Of a stretch of DNA of 64,000 bases, positions 44,387 to 54,962 are shown piece after piece. Source of the stretch: Promicromonospora sp. Populi (GTDB taxonomy: Bacteria > Actinomycetota > Actinomycetes > Actinomycetales > Cellulomonadaceae); assembly GCF_041081105.1 (NCBI RefSeq), contig NZ_CP163528.1, positions 4,774,001 to 4,838,000 of the forward strand, read 5' to 3'. The position numbers and the translations under genes were made by a program. Below the pieces are notes generated by a model. It had not been told where the DNA came from. It ran no database searches and saw nothing but the letters and a program-made list of their open reading frames with translations. The stretch's first letter is position 1; each line of letters begins with the position of its first letter.

Positions 44387-46048
44387 GTGACCCCCACGGA
44401 ACTCTCCGCAGCACTCAGCGCTGCCCTCGCCGCCGCCGTCGCCGACGGCACACTCGCCCTGCCCGCCGACGCCGTCCCGGCGTCGGTCCACGTGGAGCGA
44501 CCCCGGCAGCGAGAGCACGGGGACTGGGCCACGAACGTCGCTCTGCAGCTCGCCAAGAAGGCGGGCACAACCCCGCGGGCGCTCGCAGAGGACCTGGCCG
44601 CGCGCCTTGGCGCGACGCCGGGCATCGCAGCTGTAGGCGTCGCCGGCCCGGGCTTCCTCAACATCACGCTCGACGCCGCCGCTGCGGGCGAGCTGGCCCG
44701 CACCATCGTGGAGGCCGGCGCGGCGTACGGCCGGGGCGAGGCCCTGGCCGGCCAGGTGATCAACCTCGAGTTCATCAGCGCCAACCCGACCGGTCCGCTG
44801 CACATCGGGCACACCCGCTGGGCCGCGCTGGGTGACTCCCTGGGCCGCATCCTGCGCGCGGCCGGCGCCGAGGTGGCCGCCGAGTACTACATCAACGACG
44901 CCGGTGCGCAGATGGACCGCTTCGGCGAGTCCGTCCTGGCCCGGGCGACGGGCGGCGAGATTCCCGAGGGCGGCTACCGCGGCGAGTACGTCAAGGAGCT
45001 CAGCGCCAAGGTGCTCGCGGATCGTCCGGACCTGCCGGAGCTGCCGCACGACGAGGCGGTCGCCGTCGCCCGCGAGTCCGGCTACGCCCACCAGCTCGCC
45101 GAGATCCGCGAGGTGCTGGAGGGCTTCGGCGTGCACTTCGACGTCTGGTTCTCCGAGCGCGAGCTGCACAGCTCGGGCGCCGTCGAGAAGGCGGTGGCGC
45201 GCCTGCGGGAGCAGGGGCACGTGTTCGACCAGGAGGGCGCGGTCTGGCTGCGCACCACGGACTTCACGGACGACAAGGACCGCGTGATGATCCGGGCGAA
45301 CGGGGAGCCCACCTACTTCGCCGCAGACGCCGCGTACTACCTGTCCAAGAAGGACCGTGGTTTCCCCGGCAAGATCTACCTGCTGGGCGCCGACCATCAC
45401 GGGTACGTGAACCGCCTCAAGGCCATCGCGGCCTGCGCGGGGGACGACCCGGAGACCAACATCGAGGTGCTGATCGGCCAGCTCGTCAACGTCGGCGGCG
45501 CCAAGCTGTCCAAGCGGGCCGGCAACATCATCGAGCTGCGCGACCTGGTCGACTGGATCGGGAAGGACGCCGTCCGCTACTCCCTGGCCCGCTACCCCGC
45601 GGACACGCCGCTGGAGCTGCAGGGCGAGGACATGATCAAGCAGTCCAACGACAACCCGGTGTTCTACGTGCAGTACGCGCACAGCCGGACCGTCCAGATC
45701 GGGGCGAAGGCCGTCGAGCGTGGCGTGCGCCGCGTGGACGGGTTCGACCCGTCCCACCTGTCGCACGCGTCGGAGACGGCGCTGATCGGGCGCCTCACCG
45801 AGTACCCGCGGATCGTGGCGCAGGCTGCCGAGCTCCGCGAGCCGCACCGCGTGGCCCGCTACCTCGAGGCCCTCGCCGGTGACTTCCACGCCTGGTACAA
45901 CGACGACGAGAAGCTGCGCGTCACGCCGTACCCGGACGAGGAGGTCACCGACGCGCACCGCGCCCGCCTGTGGCTGAACGACGCCGTCCGCACCGTCCTC
46001 GCCAACGGCCTGGACCTGCTGGGCGTGAGCGCTCCGGAGCGGATGTGA
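44387..46048 (+). CDS. argS: Arginyl-tRNA synthetase
   Basis: 553 residues, class I. The HIGH motif is intact in GPLHIGHTRW and the KMSKS-equivalent reads AKLSKRAGN. The N-terminal Add1 domain (about 1-115, 'HVERPRQREHGDWATNVALQLAK' in parts) and C-terminal DALR anticodon domain ('PRIVAQAAELREPHRVARYLEAL' in parts) are present. It charges tRNA-Arg. The GTG start follows a TAGAAT promoter without leader. The stop is overlapped by the lysA start (GTGA), giving the argS-lysA coupling that is conserved in actinobacteria. Homoserine dehydrogenase, which often follows lysA in this order, is not present. Confidence 0.95.
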   Translation: MTPTELSAALSAALAAAVADGTLALPADAVPASVHVERPRQREHGDWATNVALQLAKKAGTTPRALAEDLAARLGATPGIAAVGVAGPGFLNITLDAAAAGELARTIVEAGAAYGRGEALAGQVINLEFISANPTGPLHIGHTRWAALGDSLGRILRAAGAEVAAEYYINDAGAQMDRFGESVLARATGGEIPEGGYRGEYVKELSAKVLADRPDLPELPHDEAVAVARESGYAHQLAEIREVLEGFGVHFDVWFSERELHSSGAVEKAVARLREQGHVFDQEGAVWLRTTDFTDDKDRVMIRANGEPTYFAADAAYYLSKKDRGFPGKIYLLGADHHGYVNRLKAIAACAGDDPETNIEVLIGQLVNVGGAKLSKRAGNIIELRDLVDWIGKDAVRYSLARYPADTPLELQGEDMIKQSNDNPVFYVQYAHSRTVQIGAKAVERGVRRVDGFDPSHLSHASETALIGRLTEYPRIVAQAAELREPHRVARYLEALAGDFHAWYNDDEKLRVTPYPDEEVTDAHRARLWLNDAVRTVLANGLDLLGVSAPERM

Positions 46049-47445
46049 CGGGCGCGAACGTGCCCGGGGCGCCCTGGTCGACCGGCGTCGGGCGGCTGCC
46101 GGACGGCGCGGCGGCCGTCGCGGGCGTTGACGTCCGCGACCTCGCCGCCGAGCACGGCACCCCCGCCTACGTGCTGGACGAGGCCGACTTCCGGATGCGC
46201 GCCCGCGCCTACCGCACGGCGTTCGAGACCGCGTTCGGTGCGGTCGGCGCCGGCGTCGACGTGTACTACGCCGGTAAGGCGCTGCTCACGGTGGCCGTGG
46301 CGCGCTGGGCGCGCGAGGAGGGCCTGCGGGTCGACACGGCGTCCAGCGGTGAGCTAGCGATCGCGCTGCGCGCTCAGGTGCCGGGCCCGGAGATCGGCCT
46401 GCACGGCAACAACAAGTCCGACGCCGAGATCGTCCGCGCCCTGGACGCGAGGGTCGGCCGCATCATCGTGGACTCGCTGGTCGAGATCGAGCGGGTCGCC
46501 CGGCTCGCCGCCGAGCGCTCAGTCGTGGCGCCGGTGATGATCCGGGTGACAACGGGCGTCCACGCCGGCGGGCACGAGTACATCGCGACCGCCCACGAGG
46601 ACCAGAAGTTCGGGCTGTCGGTCAACCCTGTGGGCGATCAGGGGCGGGGCGGTGAGAGCCCCGCGATGACTGCCCTGCTGGAGGTGCTGAAGCACCCCGA
46701 GCTGAAGCTGCTCGGCATCCACTCGCACATCGGCTCGCAGATCCTCGATCCCGACGGGTTCGAGGCCGCCGCGCGTGTGGTGCTGCGCCTGCGGGCCGAC
46801 CTCGCCGAGCGGTCGGGCGTGCTGGTCGGCGAGGTGGACCTCGGCGGCGGCTACGGCATCGCCTACCTGCCGGGCGACGTCGCGCTCGACCCGGAGCGGG
46901 TGGCGAAGGACATCGCGCAGACCGTCGCCGGCGTGTGCCAGGAGCTGGGCACCAGCCTGCCGCGGTTCTCGATCGAGCCGGGCCGGGCGATCGTGGGCCC
47001 TGCGGGCCTCACGCTCTACACGGTGGGCACGGTCAAGCCGGTCACTGTGTCAGCCGATGCCTCGGCCGACGGCGGCGCCGACTTCACGCGCACCTACGTG
47101 TCTGTCGACGGCGGTATGAGTGACAACATCCGCCCCGCCCTGTACGGGGCGGCGTACCACGCCGAGATCGTGGGCCGGGCCTCCACGGCCGAGACCACGC
47201 TGGCCCGCGTGGTCGGCAAGCACTGCGAGTCCGGCGACATAGTGGTGCACGAGGTGCAGCTTCCCGCCGACATCCGCGCGGGGGACCTGCTCGCCGTGGC
47301 CGCGACGGGCGCCTACGGGCGGTCCATGGCGTCCAACTACAACGTGCTGCCCCGCCCGCCGGTCGTCGCCGTGTCCGACGGCGTCTCGCGGGTGCTGGTG
47401 CGCCGCGAGACCGAGGACGACCTGCTGGGCCTCGACCAGGGCTGA
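46045..47445 (+). CDS. lysA: Diaminopimelate decarboxylase
   Basis: 466 residues from GTG overlapping the argS stop. It makes lysine from meso-diaminopimelate with pyridoxal phosphate. The PLP lysine lies in YYAGKALL, followed by LHGNNKSDAEI, HSHIGSQI, GGGYGIAY and EPGRAIVG, and C-terminal 'GKHCESGDIV', which contributes the second active-site Cys of the dimer. Lys from this step also feeds protein synthesis while DAP feeds the cell wall. The upstream GGAG inside argS serves as ribosome binding site. A 14-bp hairpin follows the stop and closes the operon. Confidence 0.95.
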   Translation: MTGANVPGAPWSTGVGRLPDGAAAVAGVDVRDLAAEHGTPAYVLDEADFRMRARAYRTAFETAFGAVGAGVDVYYAGKALLTVAVARWAREEGLRVDTASSGELAIALRAQVPGPEIGLHGNNKSDAEIVRALDARVGRIIVDSLVEIERVARLAAERSVVAPVMIRVTTGVHAGGHEYIATAHEDQKFGLSVNPVGDQGRGGESPAMTALLEVLKHPELKLLGIHSHIGSQILDPDGFEAAARVVLRLRADLAERSGVLVGEVDLGGGYGIAYLPGDVALDPERVAKDIAQTVAGVCQELGTSLPRFSIEPGRAIVGPAGLTLYTVGTVKPVTVSADASADGGADFTRTYVSVDGGMSDNIRPALYGAAYHAEIVGRASTAETTLARVVGKHCESGDIVVHEVQLPADIRAGDLLAVAATGAYGRSMASNYNVLPRPPVVAVSDGVSRVLVRRETEDDLLGLDQG

Positions 47446-47456
47446 GACGTCGGGTC

Positions 47457-47488
47457 GGCGGGCCGACGACGCAGGTCGTCGGCCCGCC
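47457..47488. terminator. Terminator after lysA
   Basis: A 14-bp stem pairs 47457-47470 with 47475-47488 (GGCGGGCCGACGAC) around a GCAG loop. It lies between lysA and the convergent coiled-coil protein gene and can act in both directions. Confidence 0.7.
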
Positions 47489-47520
47489 GTCGCTCCGGAT
47501 CGTCAGATGTGCAGCGTCAG

Positions 47521-48303
47521 TCAGACGTCCTGCGCTTCGTCGACGTGGCAGCCCTCCGCGGAGTCGCTGTAGTCGTCGATGTGCCCGCTGATCTCCGTGC
47601 TCAGGTCCTCGATCTGCACGATGAGCCTGTCCATCTCGGCGCCGATCGTCTCGACGGCCGCGACGTCACCCGCGTTGATGGCGGCGAGGAAGTCGTCCAG
47701 CCCCTCCACGTACGCGAGGTTCTTCTCGTCCAGCTCTGCCGAGACCTCCAGCATCGCGTCCGCGTCGTCGATCGCGCCGATGCAGGCAGTGGCGGTGGCC
47801 TCGGCTCGCGACCTGGCGGTCTCGAGGTCGTCGATCGTCGCCTCGGCCTCGGCGATCGTCTCCTCGGCGGTCGTCAGGTCGGACGAGAGCGAGTGCGCGC
47901 GCGACTCCCACTCGTTGGTGGAGACGACGCCGAGCGCGCCCCACACGATCGCCGCGACGAGCAGCACCGCCAGCACGAGCGTGGCGGCATGGGTCTTGAC
48001 GAAGGCCACGGCCTTGTCGCGCGTTACCGACGGTGTCGGGCCGGAAGCGACCGGTGGTGCCGGGTCGACCGCCACAGGAAGGAGCTCGGTGTCGGCAGCG
48101 GGTTCGGCAGGGGCCGGAGCCGGGGCAGGCGCCGCGGCCTCGGCCGGGGCATCGACCGAGGTTTCGGCAGGGGCTTCGGCAGGCGTGTCGGCCGGGGTGT
48201 CACCGTTCGGCGCGGCGGCAACCGGGGCAGCCTCAGGGGCCGGAGGAGCCTCAGGAGCCGGGTCAAGTTCAGCGGCGGGACGCGCGCTCTCGTCGTCGGA
48301 CAT
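47521..48303 (-). CDS. Single-pass membrane protein with coiled-coil exterior, hypothetical
   Basis: 260 residues. The N-terminal 95 residues are low complexity and rich in Ala, Pro and Glu with repeated A-P-A-P and A-E-A-P runs. A transmembrane segment at about 104-125 ('LVLAVLLVAAIVWGALGVV') is followed by a predicted coiled coil (about 130-180, Asp/Glu/Ala/Thr with heptad-like leucines) and a helical end with two Cys residues ('TACIGAIDD' and 'EGCHVDEA'). I do not recognise a family. The start at ATG 48303 is preceded by no clear ribosome binding site. Stand-alone gene. Confidence 0.6.
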   Translation of the reverse strand: MSDDESARPAAELDPAPEAPPAPEAAPVAAAPNGDTPADTPAEAPAETSVDAPAEAAAPAPAPAPAEPAADTELLPVAVDPAPPVASGPTPSVTRDKAVAFVKTHAATLVLAVLLVAAIVWGALGVVSTNEWESRAHSLSSDLTTAEETIAEAEATIDDLETARSRAEATATACIGAIDDADAMLEVSAELDEKNLAYVEGLDDFLAAINAGDVAAVETIGAEMDRLIVQIEDLSTEISGHIDDYSDSAEGCHVDEAQDV

Positions 48304-48416
48304 GCGGGCACCGTATCGGCTGAAAAGTGCGGCAAAGTGCAAAATCTGGCCGGAGCCGAAAGATCACCCTGCATTGTCTGCGCCCGCGTCAGCGACCCTC
48401 GTGACGGCACACGAAA

Positions 48417-48488
48417 GCCCGACGCCGTACCGGCCCGACCCCAGGGGTGGCGGGGGTGAGAGACCGGGTGACCGACACGGCGTCGGGC
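48417..48488 (-). terminator. Long-range hairpin after aceB
   Basis: A 12-base perfect complement pairs 48417-48428 with 48477-48488 (GCCCGACGCCGT) around a 48-base loop that can fold further. It lies 21 bases beyond the aceB stop on the minus strand. The role as terminator is likely but the long loop is unusual. Confidence 0.4.
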
Positions 48489-48508
48489 AGCTTCCGCGTG
48501 GGACTACT

Positions 48509-50424
48509 TCAGGGGCGGTCGGCCGGCGAACCGACCAGGTGACCCTGGTACGCGGGGTTCGTGAGGAACGCCGGGAAGTCGTCCTCGAGCGCGACCGCGC
48601 GGAAGATCGAGGCCGCCTCGTCCAGCCGGTCCCCGTCGCCGTGCGGCAGCGCCGCCACGACGTCGGCAAGGATCGCCGAGACCCGCTCGCGTGTGATCGG
48701 CTGCTGGTCGTCGTCGGTCACGGTGCCCGAGGCGATCCACTGCCAGACCTGCGACCGGGAGATCTCGGCCGTGGCGGCGTCCTCCATGAGGTTGTCGAGC
48801 GCGGCGGCTCCGGTACCGCGGAGCCAGGCGTCGATGTAGCGCACGGCCACCGAGACGTTCGACCGCAGGCCGGCGGACGTCACGGTCGCTCCCGCCCTGC
48901 GGGCGGAGGCGATGTCGAGCAGCTCGTGCTGCCCGACGGCGACGTCGTCGCGCAGCCGCGAGACCTGGTTCGGTGCGCTGCCGAGCACCGCGTCGAACTC
49001 GGCCTCGGCGACCGGGATCAGGTCGGGGTGAGCCACCCAGGTGCCGTCGAAGCCGTCGCCGGCCTCGCGCTTCTTGTCCGCGGCGACCTGCTGGAACGCC
49101 TTCCGGGTGACCTCCGGGCTGCGGCGGTCGGGGATGAACGCGCTCATGCCGCCGATCGCGTGTGCCCCGCGCTTGTGGCACGTGGCCACCAGCAGCTCCG
49201 TGTACGCCCGCATGAACGGCGCGGTCATGGTGACCTGGGCGCGATCCGGCAGCACGTACGACTCACCGCGCGTCCGGAAGCACTTGATCACCGAGAACAG
49301 GTAGTCCCAGCGGCCGGCGTTCAGCCCGGCGCAGTGGTCGCGCAGCTCGTAGAGGATCTCCTCCATCTCGAACGCCGCGGGCAGCGTCTCGATGAGCACA
49401 GTGGCGCGGACGGTCCCGCGCGGGATGCCGAGCGCGTCCTGCGCGACCTCGAACACCTCGTTCCACAGCCGCGCCTCCTTGTACCCCTCGAGCTTGGGCA
49501 GGTAGAAGTACGGGCCGCGGCCGCGGTTGATGAGCTCGGTCGCGTTGTGGAAGAAGTAGAGGCCGAAGTCGACCAGGCTGCCCAGCGCGCTGCTGGTGAT
49601 GCCGTTCGCATCCGTGTAGCGCAGGTGGGCCTCGTCGAGGTGCCAGCCGCGCGGGCGGAACACGATGGTCGGGAGGTCCACGATGTCGGTCGACCGCAGC
49701 GTGTACTCCTTGCCCGCCTCGTTCGTGAAGCTGAGCGTGCCGCGGATCGCGTCGTGCAGGGAGAGCTGGCCCTCCACCACGTTGGGCCACGTCGGGCTGG
49801 ACGCGTCCTCGGCGTCGGCCAGCCAGCACCGCGCGCCCGAGTTCAGCGCGTTGATCGTCATCTTCGGGTCCGTGGGGCCCGTGATCTCGACGCGGCGGTC
49901 CTCCAGGCCGGGCGCACGGCGCGAGCCCGCGACCTGCCAGTGCGGGTCGTCGCGCACCGGCCGGGTAGAGGCCCGGAAGTCCGGGTCGCTGCCGTCGGCG
50001 ATGTCCTGCCGGCGCAGCTGGCGCTGCGCGAGCAGCTCGTCGCGGCGAGCGTCGAACCGGTCGTGGAGCAGCGCGAGGAACGCCAGGGCGCCGGGGCTAA
50101 GTATCTCGCCGTACCGCGGCCCGACGGCACCGGTCACGGTGATCACGCCCCGGCGGAATCCGGTGCCCGAGGCGGCCGCTCCGCCGTTCGGCAGGGAGCT
50201 CGGTGCCGAGCTCCTGGGCGCAGGGGCAAACCCGGTCTGTGCCGCCGTGGGCGACGCAGCGTGTGACGTGGCGGGCGACCCGCCGTGCGATGCGGTGTGC
50301 GACGTGCTGCGTGACGTGGTGTGCGACGCGTAGTGCGCCGCCGGCGGGGTGCCGATCCCGGCGAGACCGGCGTCGGCGTCGTAGGGGCTGGTGCCCTGGG
50401 CACGGGTGTCGATGGTGGCGGTCA

Positions 50425-50425
<1 letters not shown>
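48509..50425 (-). CDS. aceB: Malate synthase A
   Basis: 638 residues; condenses glyoxylate with acetyl-CoA in the glyoxylate shunt. The catalytic core (about 90-638) has the family signature 'FRPRGWHLDEAHL', 'LPKLEGYKEARLWNEVF' in parts, and 'FDGTWVAHPDLI'. It is a class A enzyme but about 100 residues longer than usual because of an N-terminal Ser/Thr/His/Ala-rich stretch (about 30-85, 'TTSRSTSHTASHGGSPATSHAA' in parts). The ATG at 50425 overlaps the aceA stop (TGATG), giving translational coupling to isocitrate lyase. Confidence 0.94.
50255..50334 (-). repeat. Degenerate low-complexity repeat in the aceB N-terminus
   Basis: The stretch repeats degenerate units of the form TGTGCGACG/GTGCGATGCGGTG on the plus strand, giving Ser-His-Thr-Ala-rich residues on the minus strand. 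It is not present in typical malate synthases. The edges are approximate. Confidence 0.5.
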
Positions 50426-51786
<1,361 letters not shown>

Positions 51787-51884
51787 GGCGGGTCTCCTTC
51801 TCCTGGAACTTCGGTGGAACATGTCACCGCGCCTGCCGGGTGACGTGTTACGACCTTCTGTCACGCGCAACCCACTTCTCAAGC

Positions 51885-51911
51885 AGAACTCAGTAGAAGA
51901 TTCTCAGTTCT
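51885..51911. promoter_or_regulatory. Candidate operator between aceA and the RamB-type gene
   Basis: An inverted repeat AGAACT (51885-51890) and AGTTCT (51906-51911) are 15 bases apart, and the direct repeat CTCAGT occurs at 51889-51894 and 51903-51908. The region is A/T-rich for this genome and lies 99 bases from aceA and 25 from the regulator start, so it could control both. Confidence 0.45.
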
Positions 51912-51935
51912 TCTGTTGATCGGAAGCATGTCCGT

Positions 51936-53510
51936 ATGTCACCCTCAGGCATGGCAGGAACCACGGAAAATCGCAGAACCGCGCGAAACGGGACTTCATC
52001 GCGTCCCACGCAGAGCGGACAGTCACAGAGCGGACTGGCCATTCGCACGACGGCGGTGGCCGCAACCGTCGACGCCGAGCCGGACGCGCTCACGATCGGG
52101 CGGCGCATCCGGTACCTGCGCACCAGCAAGGGCATGACCCTCGAAGACCTCGCCTCGGCGATCGACCGGGCGCCGTCCCAGGTCAGCACGCTGGAGAACG
52201 GCAAGCGGGAGCCCAAGTTCTCCCAGCTGCAGGCCATCGCCCGGGCGCTCGGCGCCGGCGTGGACGACTTGCTGTCGGCGGAGGCGCCGTCCGAACGCGA
52301 CGCGCTGGAGATCGAGCTCGAACGGTTGCAGCGCGGACCCCTGTTCGCGTCGCTCGGCATCGAGGGCGTGCGCATCGGCAAGTCGCTGCCCCATGACGCG
52401 CTCGGCACCATCCTGGCCCTGCACCGTGAGCTGGAGCGCCTGCACACCGAGCGCGCGGCCACGCCGGAGGAGGCCCGCCGCGCCAACGGCGAGCTACGCG
52501 ACGACATGCGCGGCAAGGACAACTTCCTGCCCGACCTTGAGCAGGTGGCGAAGGAGCTGCTCGCCGACGTCGGGCACACCTCCGGGCCGCTGCCGCAGCG
52601 GATGGCCGCCGAGATCGCGGCGCACCTCGGCTTCACGCTGCACTACGTGAGCGACCTGCCGCACTCGACCCGGTCCGTCATCGACACCCGGAACAAGCGG
52701 CTCTACCTGCCGTCCAAGGGGTTCCGCGGCCGCTCGAACACCCGGTCGGCGCTGCTGCAGGCGCTCGCCTCGAACGTGCTGGAGCACACCGAGCCCAGCG
52801 ACTACGGCGAGTTCCTGCGCCAGCGCGTCGAGGCCAACTACCTGGCGGCGGCCCTGATGGTGCCGGAGAAGCCGGGCGTGAAGTTCCTGCGCGACGCCAA
52901 GGACGAGCGAGCCATCGCGATCGAGGACCTGCGTGACGCCTTCGGGGTGTCCTTCGAGACGGCGGCCCACCGGTTCACCAACCTCGCCACACGACACCTC
53001 GGCATCCCCGTGCACTTCATGAAGGTCCACGAGTCGGGGATCCTGCACAAGGCGTACGAGAACGACGGCGTGCGGTTCCCCTCGGACGCCCTGGGCGCCG
53101 TCGAGGGGCAGCACGTGTGCAAGAAGTGGACGGCGCGCCAGGTGTTCGACGTCGAGGACCGGTTCAACCCGTACGCCCAGTACACGGATACGCCGTCGGG
53201 CACATACTGGTGCACCTCACGGGTGGAGAACACCTCGGACGGCGCATTCTCGGTCTCCGTCGGGGTGCCGTTCGCGCACGTCAAGTGGTTCTCCGGGCGC
53301 GAGACCACCGTCCGGTCCGCCTCGCGGTGCCCCGACGAGTCGTGCTGCCGGCGTCCGCCCGACGACCTCGCGGCCAAGTGGGGCGACTTCGCCTGGCCCT
53401 CGGCACGGCCGCACGCGTCGATGCTCGCCGCGATGCCGTCGGGCGCGTACCCGGGCGTGGAGACCACCGAGGTCTACCGGTTCCTGGAGGCGCACGCTCC
53501 CGACGAGTGA
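51936..53510 (+). CDS. ramB: RamB-type transcriptional regulator (short-chain fatty acyl regulator)
   Basis: 524 residues. After about 50 disordered residues comes an XRE helix-turn-helix (about 54-110, 'IGRRIRYLRTSKGMTLEDLASAIDRAPSQVSTLENGKREP' in parts), then the long ImmA/IrrE-like and 'short-chain fatty acyl transcriptional regulator' domain with EANYLAAALMVPE. C-terminal Cys-rich 'CPDESCCRRPP' fits the RamB family. RamB represses acetate-utilisation genes in Corynebacterium and Mycobacterium glyoxylate genes. It is divergent from aceA, supporting this role. The start could also be 51951. Confidence 0.86.
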   Translation: MSPSGMAGTTENRRTARNGTSSRPTQSGQSQSGLAIRTTAVAATVDAEPDALTIGRRIRYLRTSKGMTLEDLASAIDRAPSQVSTLENGKREPKFSQLQAIARALGAGVDDLLSAEAPSERDALEIELERLQRGPLFASLGIEGVRIGKSLPHDALGTILALHRELERLHTERAATPEEARRANGELRDDMRGKDNFLPDLEQVAKELLADVGHTSGPLPQRMAAEIAAHLGFTLHYVSDLPHSTRSVIDTRNKRLYLPSKGFRGRSNTRSALLQALASNVLEHTEPSDYGEFLRQRVEANYLAAALMVPEKPGVKFLRDAKDERAIAIEDLRDAFGVSFETAAHRFTNLATRHLGIPVHFMKVHESGILHKAYENDGVRFPSDALGAVEGQHVCKKWTARQVFDVEDRFNPYAQYTDTPSGTYWCTSRVENTSDGAFSVSVGVPFAHVKWFSGRETTVRSASRCPDESCCRRPPDDLAAKWGDFAWPSARPHASMLAAMPSGAYPGVETTEVYRFLEAHAPDE

Positions 53511-53513
53511 GGC

Positions 53514-54812
53514 TCAGCGCTGGAAGAAGACCAGCGAGTACCGGCCGTCGGGCTGGTCCTCGCCCATCGGGTCGGCGTGATCGTCCCAGCTCTTGAACTC
53601 CACGGCGATCGGTCCGGCGGCCCCGGCCGCTACCTGGAACTCGTCGCCGTTGCTGAAGTCTCCGATCGATTGATAGTTGAGGACCTGGTCGGTGCGGTTG
53701 ACGACGAGCAGCGCCGTAATGCTCCGGCATGTGCCGCTGGTCTCGCTACCGCGCCTGATGCCGACGGCGACGTACGACCGGCCGCCGGGCACCATCCCGA
53801 TGCCGAGGGCGAGGTTGTCGAGCCCGGAGCCGGCGTGGCATCTGGTGGGCGTCACCGGGTGCGACCAGATGACGTGCTGCCGGCGGTCCGCCACGTCGTC
53901 GAACAGCAGCGTGCGGATCGCGTAGCCCGTCTCGGTCAGGATGGGCCAGGCGACTCGGGTCGCCGACTCCCCGGCGGCGAGGCCGGCGTGGATGCTGGTG
54001 CGCATCCGGTACTCGTGCGGCGTGCTCGTGTGCGGCTGCCGCCACAGCTGGTTGCCGGCGATGATCGTCTCGCGCCCCGCCCCGTCCGACACGATCGAGA
54101 GGGGCACGCGGGTTCCGTTCACCGTGATGACCCTGTTGCTCTGCGCCGGTCGGTCCGAGCCCTCGCGGACGATCCACCGGTTGATGATCGACGTGCCCTC
54201 GAACGGTATCGCCCACACGACGGTGGTCTTGCCCTGTTCGTTGAGTACCAGGTCAGCGGCACGGAGGGGGATCGGACCGCTCGGGAGCTCCACGAAGGTC
54301 CACTCGCCGCTCTGGAGCAGGCGGGCCAGGATCATCCCGCCGTCGGGGCGGAGCTGCAGGAGCACCGAGACGTCGCCGTCGGAGTTGGCGTCGATGTATG
54401 CCCGGTGGACCGGGCCGTCGTAGAAGGTGCTGGAGTCGGTCCACGTGTCGCCGTCGTGGACGCGGTAGCTGGCCGGCCCGTCGACGGTTACCCGTACGTT
54501 CACGGCGTAGTTGTCGGGGCCCGTCGCGAGACCGGACCAGGTGGATGGTCCGGTCTCGGTCCTGACCCAGTCGTTCTCGTACCCGTGCTCGAGGTACGAG
54601 ACCGGTTTGTACCCAGACTCGGAGAGCGCGTCGACGAAGACCCGGCCGGAGTCGGCGACGGCTACGTTGCGGTGCGCGTCCTCGGGCCGTACCGCCCAGC
54701 TGTTCAGCTGATCGCCCGGGGAAGCCGACGCGGACGGTGCGATCATGCAGGTCACGAAGGCGCAGGCGGCGAAGCCTGCGGTGATACGTGTGGCTAGGAC
54801 TGTTCGACGCAC
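53514..54812 (-). CDS. Secreted hypothetical protein
   Basis: 432 residues from GTG at 54812 (GGGAGG four bases upstream). A typical Sec signal peptide (residues 1-33, 'RRTVLATRITAGFAACAFVTCMIAPSASASP' in parts) is followed by a beta-rich mature domain with many aromatic and Asp/Gly turns, suggestive of a repeat or propeller-like fold (recurring short strands such as 'SGLATGPDNYAVNVRV', 'DVSVLLQLRPDGGMI'). No enzymatic motif is visible, and I recognise no family. Three nucleotides separate its end from the convergent RamB-type gene. Stand-alone. Confidence 0.62.
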   Translation of the reverse strand: MRRTVLATRITAGFAACAFVTCMIAPSASASPGDQLNSWAVRPEDAHRNVAVADSGRVFVDALSESGYKPVSYLEHGYENDWVRTETGPSTWSGLATGPDNYAVNVRVTVDGPASYRVHDGDTWTDSSTFYDGPVHRAYIDANSDGDVSVLLQLRPDGGMILARLLQSGEWTFVELPSGPIPLRAADLVLNEQGKTTVVWAIPFEGTSIINRWIVREGSDRPAQSNRVITVNGTRVPLSIVSDGAGRETIIAGNQLWRQPHTSTPHEYRMRTSIHAGLAAGESATRVAWPILTETGYAIRTLLFDDVADRRQHVIWSHPVTPTRCHAGSGLDNLALGIGMVPGGRSYVAVGIRRGSETSGTCRSITALLVVNRTDQVLNYQSIGDFSNGDEFQVAAGAAGPIAVEFKSWDDHADPMGEDQPDGRYSLVFFQR

Positions 54813-54962
54813 GACGCCTCCCGGCTGTGGCTCATGTGTCGGGGGCGTCCTTGCCCGCACGCCCCATCACGGGGGGCGTCCTCGACCTGCTCCCGCCATG
54901 CTGGCACGGCGCCGGACCGCGGGCCATGGCTGGAAGCCAGGTTCACCCGTGGGCCGGCGCCG

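Noticed and set aside
42291..44414. 707-residue open frame on the minus strand
   Set aside because: It is antisense to the sigma operon and the triplicated protein and shows no domain.
47579..50266. 895-residue open frame on the plus strand
   Set aside because: It spans the antisense of two unrelated genes and has no start signal.
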